A stretch of 24,737 bases of DNA from [Eubacterium] saphenum (GTDB lineage Bacteria > Bacillota > Clostridia > Oscillospirales > Ruminococcaceae): contig SFJQ01000014.1 in the NCBI GenBank assembly GCA_004555855.1, positions 1 to 24,737 of the forward strand, written 5' to 3'. Both the position numbers and the translations under genes were made by a program. This document shows, one piece after another, positions 1-8,178 of this stretch. Numbering within the stretch: the stretch's first letter is position 1; every line of letters starts with the position of its first letter. A model generated the notes under the pieces. It was not told the origin of the DNA. It made no database searches and worked only from the letters and a program-made list of their open reading frames with translations.

Positions 1-164
1 TTCTTTGTTGCTTTTTCTTCTATTACACTTAATCCGTATTCCTTACAAAGCTCATCTGATATATGCCTCATTTTTGCATAATTAGTATGATTATCATAAT
101 ATTTTAAGCCATCTTCAAAAGAAACAGAATTAAGCACTAAGGTAAAGAGTCTATTTGTTGATGA
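1..164 (-). pseudogene. Relaxase/mobilisation nuclease fragment, both ends missing
   Basis: Read on the minus strand, a frame with no stop runs from about 164 to the window edge. Between about 137 and 1 it encodes a stretch beginning LVLNSVSFEDG and continuing through YYDNHTNYAKM and SDELCKEYGLSVIE. This resembles the segment just after the HxHxH metal motif in Relaxase/Mobilization nuclease (MobA/VirD2-type) proteins of conjugative or mobilisable elements in Clostridia. The expected upstream motif (H-I-x-N-H) is absent, and an in-frame stop lies at 165-167, so the homology starts abruptly near 138. The DNA is much more AT-rich than guaA next door. The rest of the reading frame lies outside the window, so I cannot tell whether a longer remnant continues. 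The family assignment is from memory of the motif and is moderately sure. Confidence 0.6.
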
Positions 165-207
165 TTAACTCATTAGTGGGTACTCGGGCGAATAGCGTGA
201 AATAATA

Positions 208-241
208 CCCCCGAAAACCTGTCTGCACAGATTTTCGGGGG
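208..241. terminator. Strong hairpin, likely terminator beyond guaA
   Basis: A 15-bp stem with one mismatch joins CCCCCGAAAACCTGT (208-222) to ACAGATTTTCGGGGG (227-241), with the 4-nt loop CTGC. A short T-rich run (CAATTTTT) follows on the plus strand and TATTATTT on the minus strand, so it could end transcripts in either direction. It lies 150 nt past the guaA stop and is the first strong terminator-like structure downstream of the pnc-guaA unit. It may belong to the inserted element rather than to guaA. Confidence 0.6.
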
Positions 242-389
242 CAATTTTTATGCCGGCTACAAATTGGCTACAACCTATAAGCCACTTGCAACTACTTCAT
301 ATTTTCAGATTTCGGTATCAAAACGGTATCGGAGAGTTGTTTGAAGCCCGCTAAACCGCATTGTTGTGCGGAAATTTCGAGGGAGGCGA
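242..389. other. guaA-distal junction region with short direct repeats
   Basis: There is no gene in this stretch. It holds two close direct copies of GGCTACAA (255-274 region) next to CAACTACTTC. Such repeats resemble the arm-binding repeats often found near tyrosine-integrase attachment sites, but they are too short to prove anything. A minus-strand frame with a stop near 290 reads GLAGFKQLSDTVLIPKSENMK, without a start or ribosome binding site. I cannot assign it. Confidence 0.3.
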
Positions 390-1931
390 TTATTCCCACT
401 CAATAGTCGCCGGCGGCTTACTGGTAATATCATACACGATTCGATTGATATTCTTGACTTCGTTTACAATTCTCACGGAAACCTTTTCGAGGACATCATA
501 AGGGATTCTCGAGAAATCCGCGGTCATAAAGTCGCTGGTGGAAACGCCGCGGAGCGCGAGGGTGTAATCGTAGGTTCTGCCGTCGCCCATAACGCCGACA
601 GAACGCATATTTGTCAGCACTGCGAAGTACTGATTTATGCTGCGGTCAAGACCGGCATTTGCGATTTCTTCGCGGAAAATCGCATCCGCGTCCTGCAAAA
701 TCGCAACCTTTTCGGGAGTGATGTCGCCGATAATTCTGATAGCAAGTCCGGGACCCGGGAACGGCTGACGCCAAACCAGCTTTTCGTCAAGACCGAGCGT
801 TGTGCCGAGCGCGCGCACTTCGTCCTTGAAAAGCAGGCGCAGCGGCTCGATTATCTCCTTGAAGTCAACGTAATCGGGCAGCCCGCCGACATTGTGATGA
901 CTCTTTATAACAGCTGCGTCACCGGTACCGCTTTCGATGACATCGGGATAAATCGTGCCCTGAACGAGATAGTCAACCTTGCCGATTTTCTTCGCTTCTT
1001 CCTCAAAAACACGGATAAACTCTTCACCGATAATCTTGCGCTTTTTCTCCGGCTCGGAAATACCCGCGAGTTTTGCCAAAAAGCGTTCTCCTGCGTTTAC
1101 GCGGACAAAATTCACACCGCTGTCCTTGAACGCAGCCTCAACCTCGTCGCCCTCGTTTTTACGCATAAGTCCGTGGTCAACAAAGATACAAGTGAGCTGA
1201 TTTCCGATAGCCTTTGCCATAAGCTTGCAGGCAACCGAGCTGTCCACACCGCCGGAAAGCGCCAGCAAAGCCTTTCCGCTGCCGACCTTTTCGCGGATAT
1301 CACGGATTGCGGTTTCGGCGTAGTTTTCCATTGTCCAGTCGCCCTTGCACCCGCAGATTTTGTACAGGAAATTGCCCAGCATATCGAAGCCCTGAACCGT
1401 GTGGTTAACCTCGGGGTGGAACTGCACGCCGTAGAGCTTGCGATTCTCGTCAGCCATTGCGCCGAACGGACATTTCACGCTGTGACCGATAGACTTGAAC
1501 CCATCGGGAACGCGCGATATGTAGTCGTTGTGACTCATCCAGACGATAGATTTTTCATCAAGTCCGTTGAAAAGCGGCGAAGATGTGTCCATCTCGCACT
1601 CGGTTCTGCCGTATTCGGACAGCGAAGCGTCGCTTGCAGGCTCGATTGTGCCGCCGAGAGCATAAACCATAAACTGCGCGCCATAGCAAATTCCCAGCAC
1701 AGGCACGCCAAGCTCGAGAATTTCCCTGCTCATTCTCGGGGAATCGTCAAGATAAACGCTGTTCGGTCCGCCGGTGAAGATAATACCGGACGGGTTCATC
1801 GCCTTGATTTCCTCGATAGGGGTTTTGTAGGATTTCACCTCGCAGTAAATCTTATGCTCGCGCACTCTGCGGGCGATAAGCTGATTATACTGCCCTCCGA
1901 AGTCCAACACCAACACAATTTCGTTTTTCAT
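390..1931 (-). CDS. guaA: GMP synthase (glutamine-hydrolysing)
   Basis: This cytoplasmic enzyme converts XMP, ATP and glutamine to GMP in the last step of guanine nucleotide synthesis. All parts are present in 513 residues, the usual length. The class I glutamine amidotransferase domain comes first, with Cys82 in GICYGAQ and His172/Glu174 in GVQFHPEV. The ATP pyrophosphatase domain follows, with SGGVDSS at residues 226-232, and then the dimerisation domain ending in the canonical PATIEWE. The ATG at 1931 has GGAG six bases upstream. It lies 36 nt behind the 487-residue gene with no terminator between, so it is probably the last gene of the pncA-pncB unit. Its 3' end is a well-known integration site for genomic islands. 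A 689-residue frame on the opposite strand is a codon-usage shadow. Confidence 0.98.
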   Translation of the reverse strand: MKNEIVLVLDFGGQYNQLIARRVREHKIYCEVKSYKTPIEEIKAMNPSGIIFTGGPNSVYLDDSPRMSREILELGVPVLGICYGAQFMVYALGGTIEPASDASLSEYGRTECEMDTSSPLFNGLDEKSIVWMSHNDYISRVPDGFKSIGHSVKCPFGAMADENRKLYGVQFHPEVNHTVQGFDMLGNFLYKICGCKGDWTMENYAETAIRDIREKVGSGKALLALSGGVDSSVACKLMAKAIGNQLTCIFVDHGLMRKNEGDEVEAAFKDSGVNFVRVNAGERFLAKLAGISEPEKKRKIIGEEFIRVFEEEAKKIGKVDYLVQGTIYPDVIESGTGDAAVIKSHHNVGGLPDYVDFKEIIEPLRLLFKDEVRALGTTLGLDEKLVWRQPFPGPGLAIRIIGDITPEKVAILQDADAIFREEIANAGLDRSINQYFAVLTNMRSVGVMGDGRTYDYTLALRGVSTSDFMTADFSRIPYDVLEKVSVRIVNEVKNINRIVYDITSKPPATIEWE

Positions 1932-1967
1932 AAAAATCTCCGTTTCTTTATTTTATTCACGCGAAAG

Positions 1968-3431
1968 TCAACCTCTCACGTCAAGCATAGACAAAGTAAT
2001 TCCCGCTGTCCCGAACCGTCTGAAGAAGTCGTTCAAACGCTCCTTCGTTTCGGGATTTTCGGCAATCCTGTCCGCGTAGGACAGCATCTGATACAGCATA
2101 AAAAACATCACCCTCACACCGACGTCCTCGCCGTAAGCGAAGTACTCATCAAAATTCCCTGCGGCATTTTTCAGCTCGGCGATTTTCGGAATAAGTGTTT
2201 TCGGCACTTTTGGCTCATCGGCGACAATTTCAGAAAAGGCTTTTGCGGAATCGAGCAGCTTTTCGCGAAGCTCGTTTTCGATAACGTCCATCGACAGCTT
2301 TCCGCTCTCGCAAAGCTCCCGCAGACTTCGGCTTGCCTTTATGTAGATATCGCCCCAGACGGGTTCTTTGGACAGCCCGCCGCTTTTCTCGGGGGCTTTT
2401 TCCTCGGGCAGCTTCTCGACAAAATCTCTTATTAAAAGCGCCGTCGTATCGGGCTTTACGACAATCTCGGGCGGTTCCCGAAAAACAGGCTCGTCGTTGA
2501 TTTCGCTGAGCGCTTTCGACAAAAAATCCAGCGTTTCCTCGCGTGACATCTGTTCGATAAGCTCGCGGTCGGCGGCTTCGGAATCGAGCGAATTTTCGGG
2601 AATTTCGGGCGTTTTTTCATCATCGTGCAAACCGCTCAGCCACTCGATTTTCTCCTCCGCGACAGGCTTTTCCTCCGTCTTAACCGCGCCGTGAAGCCAT
2701 TCTATCTCACCGACGGGAAACGCGTCTGAATCGGGCTGCTCCGCGATAACGTGAATTTCGTTTTCGTGCGAGAGAACAGGTTCTTCCGACTTTTCGCCAT
2801 CTTTTTTCGCAGCTTCAGCGACCGTTTTTTCGGCTTTTTCTGCGGTTTTCTCGCCGGCTTTTTCGTCAGCCTTTCCCGCGATTTCGGGCGCTTTTTCGGC
2901 AATTTCCCCCGCACCCTTTTCGGAAATTTCGCCGGAATCTGCCGCCGGTTTTGAAGCGGTTTTTGCAGCCTTTTCGGCGGGAATAACCCTAACCGTTACA
3001 ACCGCTTCTTCGCCCGTTTCGGCTGCTTTTTCCGCGCGTTTTTCGGCAGCGGCTTCCGTTTTTTCTTCGGCGGGAGCGTCCTCAATCCCCTCGCGAAGCC
3101 CATCGATAAGCTGCTTGAGCTTGTGTTTATCGATGGAATAGTCGGAAATACGCAGGCGCGAATGCTCACCGGAAATTTCAAGCTCATCGGCGAAAGCGTC
3201 CTCCATACTGCTGATAATCTGCACGGAACGGATTTTACAGTAAGCGACATTTTTGACGGTACCGTCGAAATTAACCATCATCTTCCGCTTGGAAAAGGCA
3301 ATTCCCCGCGAACCGTCGCCCTCGGCTGACGTATCGATAAACCCGACTTCCGCGTCTGCAAAAAGGCACTCGGAAAGCCCGCTTTGGCGGCAGCATTCGC
3401 GGCAGAGCGCATCAAAAATATCTCGCGTCAA
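1968..3431 (-). CDS. Unrecognised protein with PH-like N-terminus and charged low-complexity linker
   Basis: I do not recognise this 487-residue protein as a named family. Residues about 1-115 look like a compact alpha/beta domain: strands around GIAFSKRKMMVNF and KNVAYCKIRSVQI, then a helix ending HKLKQLIDGLRE. This is reminiscent of bacterial PH-like domains. Residues about 118-245 are an Ala/Glu/Lys-rich linker with repeated EKA-type units, and residues 245-365 are acidic and probably disordered. Residues about 370-487 form a predicted all-helical domain. No signal peptide or membrane segment is visible. The start is TTG at 3431, chosen because GGGAGGTGAG sits just upstream and there is no ATG near it. 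It follows pncB by 18 nt and precedes guaA by 36 nt, so it is co-transcribed with metabolic genes, but that does not reveal its job. Confidence 0.85.
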   Translation of the reverse strand: MTRDIFDALCRECCRQSGLSECLFADAEVGFIDTSAEGDGSRGIAFSKRKMMVNFDGTVKNVAYCKIRSVQIISSMEDAFADELEISGEHSRLRISDYSIDKHKLKQLIDGLREGIEDAPAEEKTEAAAEKRAEKAAETGEEAVVTVRVIPAEKAAKTASKPAADSGEISEKGAGEIAEKAPEIAGKADEKAGEKTAEKAEKTVAEAAKKDGEKSEEPVLSHENEIHVIAEQPDSDAFPVGEIEWLHGAVKTEEKPVAEEKIEWLSGLHDDEKTPEIPENSLDSEAADRELIEQMSREETLDFLSKALSEINDEPVFREPPEIVVKPDTTALLIRDFVEKLPEEKAPEKSGGLSKEPVWGDIYIKASRSLRELCESGKLSMDVIENELREKLLDSAKAFSEIVADEPKVPKTLIPKIAELKNAAGNFDEYFAYGEDVGVRVMFFMLYQMLSYADRIAENPETKERLNDFFRRFGTAGITLSMLDVRG

Positions 3432-3449
3432 GCGGACTCACCTCCCAAA

Positions 3450-4895
3450 TCAATTCTTGCCTTTTTCCGACAGCAAGCTGTGCTTTATATTCCACAATTT
3501 TTCGGATAAATCGACATAATATCTGTGCGGGTTTTCAAACCGCAAAACCGAATCCCACATTGTCGCGAGCTGCTCCGCGCAGTAGCTTCTGATACTCGCG
3601 ATATCGGGCGAATTGTACACGCGCTTGCCCTTTATAAACACGGGAACCTGCAGCTCCTTCGCGGTGAAATCCGTCATAGTTTTGCGCTTCCACGTGTAAT
3701 CGGGGTCGAACAGCTCAAGCGGCTTGCTCTCGTCGATTTTCTCGTCAAACACGCAAATCAAATCCGCTTCGGCTTTTCCGGTTTTGTTGTCGAAAATGCG
3801 GTAGAGTTTTTTGTAATGCGGGTTTGTGATTTTGGCAACATTCTCGCTTATCTTGATTTTCGGCTTGATTTCGCCGTTTTCCTCGACAGCGCAGAGCTTG
3901 TACACCCCGCCAAAAACCGGCTCCGAAGAAGCCGTGATGAGCCGCTCACCCACTCCGAAAAGGTCGATTTTTGCGCCTTGATTCAGCAAATCCGCGATGA
4001 TATGCTCGTCAAGCGAATTTGACGCGACAATCTTGCAGTCGGGATAGCCCGCCTCGTCCAGCATTTTCCGCGCTTCAACCGAGAGATACGCGATATCTCC
4101 CGAGTCCAGACGAATACCGACAGGGCGCTTTCCAAGCGGCTTCAGAACGTTGTCAAAAGCCTTGATTGCGTTCGGGACGCCCGATTTCAGGACGTTGTAG
4201 GTATCGACAAGCAAGGTTGTGCTGTCGGGATAAGTCCGGCAATATTCCTCAAAAGCCTCCAGCTCCGTGTCAAACATCTGCACCCAAGAGTGCGCCATCG
4301 TGCCTGTTGCGGGAACGCCGAAAAGCTTGTCCGAAAGCACGCATGCCGTTCCCCCACAGCCGCCGATATAAGCCGCCCTCGCGCCGAGAACAGCTCCCGA
4401 AGCACCCTGCGCCCTTCTCGAACCGAACTCCGAGATAGCTCGTCCTTTTGCCGCGCGGACAATCCTGTTTGCCTTCGTGGCAATCAGCGACTGGTGATTC
4501 ACGAGAAGCAGCAGCATTGTTTCAATCAGCTGCGCCTGAATAGCGGGCGCGCGCACCGTGATAAGCGGCTCGTAAGGAAAAACGGGCGTTCCCTCGGGTA
4601 TCGCGAAGATATCGCCCTCGAATTTGAAATTCCTCAGATACTCGAGAAATTCCTCGTCAAAAATCCTTTTTTTTCGCAGAAACTCAATATCATCTTCATC
4701 AAATCGAAGATTTTCGATATACCCGATAACCTGCTCCAGTCCCGCGCAGACCGCGAAACCGCCGTTATCCGGCACTCTGCGGAAAAACACGTCAAAATAC
4801 GCGATGGTGTCCTTGTGCTTGGATTTGAAGTAACCGTTGCCCATCGTGAGCTGATAAAAATCGCACAGCATTGTGCAGTTCTGTTCGGTAATCAT
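3450..4895 (-). CDS. pncB: Nicotinate phosphoribosyltransferase
   Basis: PncB makes nicotinate mononucleotide from nicotinate and PRPP with ATP hydrolysis, the committed step of the Preiss-Handler NAD salvage route. The 481-residue protein has the family's N-terminus (TMLCDFYQLTMGNGYF), the substrate-binding segment EFGSRRAQG at about 156-164, and GTMAHSW, in which His202 matches the autophosphorylated histidine. The later motif RLDSGD is also present. The ATG at 4895 is preceded by GAGAGGATA and begins 11 nt after the pncA stop. The pairing with nicotinamidase supports the function directly, since PncA supplies nicotinate. Confidence 0.95.
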   Translation of the reverse strand: MITEQNCTMLCDFYQLTMGNGYFKSKHKDTIAYFDVFFRRVPDNGGFAVCAGLEQVIGYIENLRFDEDDIEFLRKKRIFDEEFLEYLRNFKFEGDIFAIPEGTPVFPYEPLITVRAPAIQAQLIETMLLLLVNHQSLIATKANRIVRAAKGRAISEFGSRRAQGASGAVLGARAAYIGGCGGTACVLSDKLFGVPATGTMAHSWVQMFDTELEAFEEYCRTYPDSTTLLVDTYNVLKSGVPNAIKAFDNVLKPLGKRPVGIRLDSGDIAYLSVEARKMLDEAGYPDCKIVASNSLDEHIIADLLNQGAKIDLFGVGERLITASSEPVFGGVYKLCAVEENGEIKPKIKISENVAKITNPHYKKLYRIFDNKTGKAEADLICVFDEKIDESKPLELFDPDYTWKRKTMTDFTAKELQVPVFIKGKRVYNSPDIASIRSYCAEQLATMWDSVLRFENPHRYYVDLSEKLWNIKHSLLSEKGKN

Positions 4896-4906
4896 CGCTT
4901 ATCCTC

Positions 4907-5428
4907 TCAAATCACATCAATCTGCACTCCGCGCATAACGCAAAGCGCGTTTTCGTGAGCCTGCCTGTTCCCCGAACCGCAGGCGCTGCTGTCCACAACA
5001 ATTTTCGCCTCGGGGAGCGCGGCTTTTGCGATAATCGCGTTTGAAACAACGCAGATATCCGTCACCAGCCCGCAAAGCTCAACCTCGTCAAACGCGAATT
5101 TTTTCAGAATAACCGCCAAATCCATCGAGCCGAACGCGCGCTTTTTTATCACCAAATCGTGGCGTGTATCAACGCAGTCCGCGACTTTACCGTAGAGCCT
5201 GTGTCCGTCCGAACCGTCTATGCAGTGCGGCACGGGGAGCTTTTTCCCCTCGGCAGTTTCAAGGTAGTTCTCATTATGCGTGTCAAGCGTAAAGATGATT
5301 TTTCCGCCCTCAGCGCGGGTTTCTTCGATTTTCCGGACAATGATAGGTTCAAGCAGCTCCGCGCCCTCAAAGCCGAGAGCGCCGTTTACAAAATCAACCT
5401 GATAATCAACAACGACTAATGCTTTCAT
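4907..5428 (-). CDS. pncA: Nicotinamidase (isochorismatase fold)
   Basis: PncA hydrolyses nicotinamide to nicotinate and ammonia, feeding PncB. The 173 residues carry the catalytic triad of the family: Asp8 in VVVDYQVDF, a lysine in VIKKRAF (Lys95 or Lys96) and Cys126 in GLVTDICVVSNA. The metal site is visible as Asp49 and His51 (TLDTHNENY) plus His68 (PVPHCIDGSDG). The DTHNENY and CIDGS motifs distinguish it from generic isochorismatases. It is the first gene of the unit, with a TATAAT-like box about 55 nt upstream. Confidence 0.94.
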   Translation of the reverse strand: MKALVVVDYQVDFVNGALGFEGAELLEPIIVRKIEETRAEGGKIIFTLDTHNENYLETAEGKKLPVPHCIDGSDGHRLYGKVADCVDTRHDLVIKKRAFGSMDLAVILKKFAFDEVELCGLVTDICVVSNAIIAKAALPEAKIVVDSSACGSGNRQAHENALCVMRGVQIDVI

Positions 5429-5483
5429 TTAAAACCACCCTTTTCGTCAAGGCATTTTTCCGTCCCTATTAACCGTTTTGCAG

Positions 5484-5489
5484 ATTATA
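5484..5489 (-). promoter_or_regulatory. Likely -10 box for the pncA-pncB-guaA unit
   Basis: On the minus strand this reads TATAAT, 55 nt before the pncA start. No good -35 hexamer is visible at 16-18 bp: the sequence there is T/G-rich (TTTTTG). This is a moderate call supported by the location in the 90-nt gap between glmU and pncA. No terminator is visible in the gap, so read-through from glmU is also possible. Confidence 0.45.
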
Positions 5490-5518
5490 CATTTTCCCCT
5501 TGTCCCCAAAAAACCAAG

Positions 5519-6886
5519 TTATTTTTTCTTTCTCTCAAAATTCCCATGCCAGTTTTCATAGATTTTCGCTTTTCCTCGCTCAACGGCAAGCGCGTTTTCA
5601 GGAACATCAACCGTTATCGTCGAGCCTGCGCCCGTTGCCGCATTTTCGCCGATTTTAACGGGAGCAATCAAATTCGTGTTGCAGCCGATAAAGGCGTGCG
5701 AACCGATTTCGGTGCGGTACTTTTTCACGCCGTCATAGTTCGCCGTAACGCACCCGCAGCCGAAGTTTACGCCGCGACCGACGTCGCTGTCGCCGAGATA
5801 AGTGAGGTGAGCGACCGCGGTGTTCTCGCCGATATTGCTGTTCTTAATTTCAACAAAATCCCCGATTTTAACGCCCTTTTTGATAACGCACCCCGGACGA
5901 AGCTGCGAGAACGGACCGATTTTTACATTGTCCTCGATTGTCGAAGAAACGGCTTTTACGTTGTCGAGAATTACGTTGTCGCCGATTGTGCAGTCCTCGA
6001 TGTGGGAATTTGCGCCGATTTCGCAGTTTTTGCCGATAACGGTTTTTCCCGTGATGATGGTGTTCGGCAAAATGAGCGTATCCGCGCCGATTTTCACGTC
6101 CTTACCTATTATTATACCGTCAAGCGTGATAAACGAAACTCCCTCGTCCATCAGCTTATACAGGATTTTCTCGCGAACGGTGTTGTTGAGCGAAAAGAGG
6201 TCTTTTCGGGTATTCGCGCCGGAGATGGTTTCGGGCTGCTCGCAGATATAAGCGGCAGCGTTTCCGATAATTTCAACGCAGTCCGTGAGATAAAACTCGC
6301 CGCTTGCGTTTTTGTTGTTGAGTTTCGGGAGCGCCCCGAGCAAATCCGCCGAGTTGAACCAGTAGGCGCCGCCGTTGATTTCGCATATTTTCTCTTCTTC
6401 GGGGGAACAATCCTTTTGTTCGCGGATAGCGGCAACTTTCCCCGATTTATCGCGGATAATTCTCCCGTAACCGAAGGGATTTGAAATCTCGGCTGAAATC
6501 ACTGTTACACCCGCGTTTGTTTTCTCGTGAAGCTCGAGCGCGTTTTTCAGCGTCTGCGCGTCCATAAGCGGAGCGTCCCCGCAAAGCACGCAAACCCTGT
6601 CAACGCTCTTTATAAGCTCAGCCGCGCGCGAAACCGCGTCGCCCGTTCCCTTTTGCTCGTCCTGATAGTATGTACTTATTTTGTCATAATTCTGCGAAAT
6701 ATATTCCTCGGTCAACTCGCGTTTGTACCCTGTGACAACGCCGGTTTTGTCGAAACCGAACTCCTGTGCCGCGTCGAGCACCCACCCCAGCATAGGCTTC
6801 TTCAGCAGCTCGCAAAGCACCTTGGGCTTGTCGGACTTCATACGCTTGCCCGCGCCGCCCGCTAAAATTACGCAACCTGTGGTCAT
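5519..6886 (-). CDS. glmU: Bifunctional GlmU: GlcN-1-P acetyltransferase / GlcNAc-1-P uridylyltransferase
   Basis: GlmU makes UDP-GlcNAc for peptidoglycan and teichoic acids in two steps. The 455 residues match the family length. The N-terminal uridylyltransferase domain starts with ILAGGAGKRMKSDKPK, where most relatives have LAAGxGTRM. It contains CGDAPL, QEQKGTGDA-like and EINGGAYWF motifs. From about residue 250 the left-handed beta-helix hexapeptide repeats follow, with His360 in AVAHLTYLGD equivalent to the catalytic histidine of the acetyltransferase, and GCGCVTANYDG after it. The ATG at 6886 has AGGGGG seven bases upstream. Only 13 bp separate its start codon from that of the divergent gene at 6900. 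Confidence 0.96.
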   Translation of the reverse strand: MTTGCVILAGGAGKRMKSDKPKVLCELLKKPMLGWVLDAAQEFGFDKTGVVTGYKRELTEEYISQNYDKISTYYQDEQKGTGDAVSRAAELIKSVDRVCVLCGDAPLMDAQTLKNALELHEKTNAGVTVISAEISNPFGYGRIIRDKSGKVAAIREQKDCSPEEEKICEINGGAYWFNSADLLGALPKLNNKNASGEFYLTDCVEIIGNAAAYICEQPETISGANTRKDLFSLNNTVREKILYKLMDEGVSFITLDGIIIGKDVKIGADTLILPNTIITGKTVIGKNCEIGANSHIEDCTIGDNVILDNVKAVSSTIEDNVKIGPFSQLRPGCVIKKGVKIGDFVEIKNSNIGENTAVAHLTYLGDSDVGRGVNFGCGCVTANYDGVKKYRTEIGSHAFIGCNTNLIAPVKIGENAATGAGSTITVDVPENALAVERGKAKIYENWHGNFERKKK

Positions 6887-6899
6887 AAAGGAACCCCCT

Positions 6900-8102
6900 A
6901 TGAAAATTATTCTTTTTTATATCTTACGAAAATTTTTCGTTAAACTCGAAGTTGAAGGCAATCGGATAATGCTCGAAAAGCGGCTGATTATCCGCAAAAC
7001 CGTGCTGATAAACCGCGCCGACATCGTCCGCACGCAGACCCGCCGAACGCTTGTATTACGTTTTCTGAGAGCAAAAGAGGTGACGCTTTTCACGCAGAAC
7101 GGAAAAGTCGTGTTTTACCTCGCCGAGAGCAAAACGCACGATTTCCTGCCGAAACTCGGGAATTATTGCCTGAAGCCGCGTTTCCCCGAGATTGTTTTCG
7201 GCGCGTTTATCGATACGCGCGCTCTTGCGGGAATAGCGGTTTTTGCGGTAACGCTCAGAAAAATCGCGAAAATTTTCGGCGGAAGCTATTTTGACAGGAT
7301 AATCCGCGCAATTTTCACGACTGCCGAAAGTCTTGCAAAAGCGCTTGAAATCGCGCATATTGTACTTCCGGGAACAGCGGTTTTTCTGGGGATTTTCGCG
7401 CTTGTATCTTGGATTTTCTCGTTTCTTCGGAAAATCATCAGCCTGTCGCGATTTGAAATAAGTTCGGAAAACGGCGCGGTTAACGTCAGAAGCGGGCTTA
7501 TCACAATATATGAAAACCAACTTGTACTAAATACCGCGGCCGTGATATCCCGAGCAACGCTCTTTTCGCTTATCACAAAGCTTTCGCCGATGTACTGCCG
7601 CGATGTGATGATTTTCCCGTGCGCAAATGAGAGCGTTCGCGGGAAAATCCTCCGTTCTTTTTTCGGCGTCAAGCCCCGTGCAACGCACTCTGCCAAAAGC
7701 CCGAGCCGAGCTTTGTTCGGGCACTGTGCTGTGCCGATGTGGCTGTTTTTCGGCTTTTCGGCAGCGCTCATCTTTCTCTTCCTCACGGGCAACGGTGCCG
7801 CGCTTATCACGCGAACCCTGCTCACAGCGGGAATTTTTATCTCGGCTTACCTTTTCCTGCTCTTTTTTCTGTATATGAGGAACGCAAAAAGCGCGTTCTC
7901 CGAGGATTTCGTGATGATTTCAACGCGGAAAAGCGCCGCCTTATACACCGCGTTCTTCCCGACAAACCTCATCAGCGGGGCAGCCCTCTCGCAGTCCGTT
8001 TTTCAACAACTCTCGGGCTTATGCACGCTGAAAATCTCCCTCGCCGACCGCAAAACCTTCTCTGCGCGCCTGATACCCGAGTCCGCGCTGAACCGAGCCT
8101 GA
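6900..8102 (+). CDS. Membrane protein with three bacterial PH (DUF304/bPH2, YdbT-like) domains
   Basis: The frame is open from 6723, but the likely start is the ATG at 6900, giving 400 residues. AAAGGA lies 8 nt upstream, and the earlier part is antisense to glmU. Residues about 15-85 form one beta-rich PH-like unit (LEVEGNRIMLEKRLIIRKTV). Residues about 185-255 form a second (RFEISSENGAVNVRSGLIT), and residues about 333-395 resemble a third (TAFFPTNLISGAALSQSVFQ). Membrane helices are predicted near 152-177, 278-296 and 304-327. This order matches the YdbT/YdbS membrane proteins of Bacillota, whose biochemical role is unclear. The gene ends 226 nt before the convergent decarboxylase gene. 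Confidence 0.75.
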   Translation: MKIILFYILRKFFVKLEVEGNRIMLEKRLIIRKTVLINRADIVRTQTRRTLVLRFLRAKEVTLFTQNGKVVFYLAESKTHDFLPKLGNYCLKPRFPEIVFGAFIDTRALAGIAVFAVTLRKIAKIFGGSYFDRIIRAIFTTAESLAKALEIAHIVLPGTAVFLGIFALVSWIFSFLRKIISLSRFEISSENGAVNVRSGLITIYENQLVLNTAAVISRATLFSLITKLSPMYCRDVMIFPCANESVRGKILRSFFGVKPRATHSAKSPSRALFGHCAVPMWLFFGFSAALIFLFLTGNGAALITRTLLTAGIFISAYLFLLFFLYMRNAKSAFSEDFVMISTRKSAALYTAFFPTNLISGAALSQSVFQQLSGLCTLKISLADRKTFSARLIPESALNRA

Positions 8103-8136
8103 GCGGTGCGCTTTTCCGGCTCTCCTCGCCGCCGCA

Positions 8137-8156
8137 AGCCGGTTTGTTCGCCGGCT
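8137..8156. other. Short hairpin after the PH-domain gene
   Basis: AGCCGG (8137-8142) pairs with CCGGCT (8151-8156) across the 8-nt loop TTTGTTCG. It lies 35 nt after the stop codon and has no T-run, so it is a weak terminator candidate, or part of the repeat-rich block next to it. Confidence 0.35.
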
Positions 8157-8178
8157 CCGCTCCCTGCGCCGTCCGAGT

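Noticed and set aside
171..190. CATTAGTGGGTACTCGG considered as the partner att copy of the guaA end
   Set aside because: It shares only a short AGTGGG-type core with the guaA terminus, too little to call a duplicated core site.
366..2435. 689-codon open frame on the plus strand across guaA
   Set aside because: It is antisense to the unmistakable guaA and the next gene, has no ribosome binding site, and its composition is that of a codon-bias shadow.
5546..6484. 312-codon plus-strand frame over glmU
   Set aside because: It mirrors the hexapeptide-repeat region of glmU and has no start signals.
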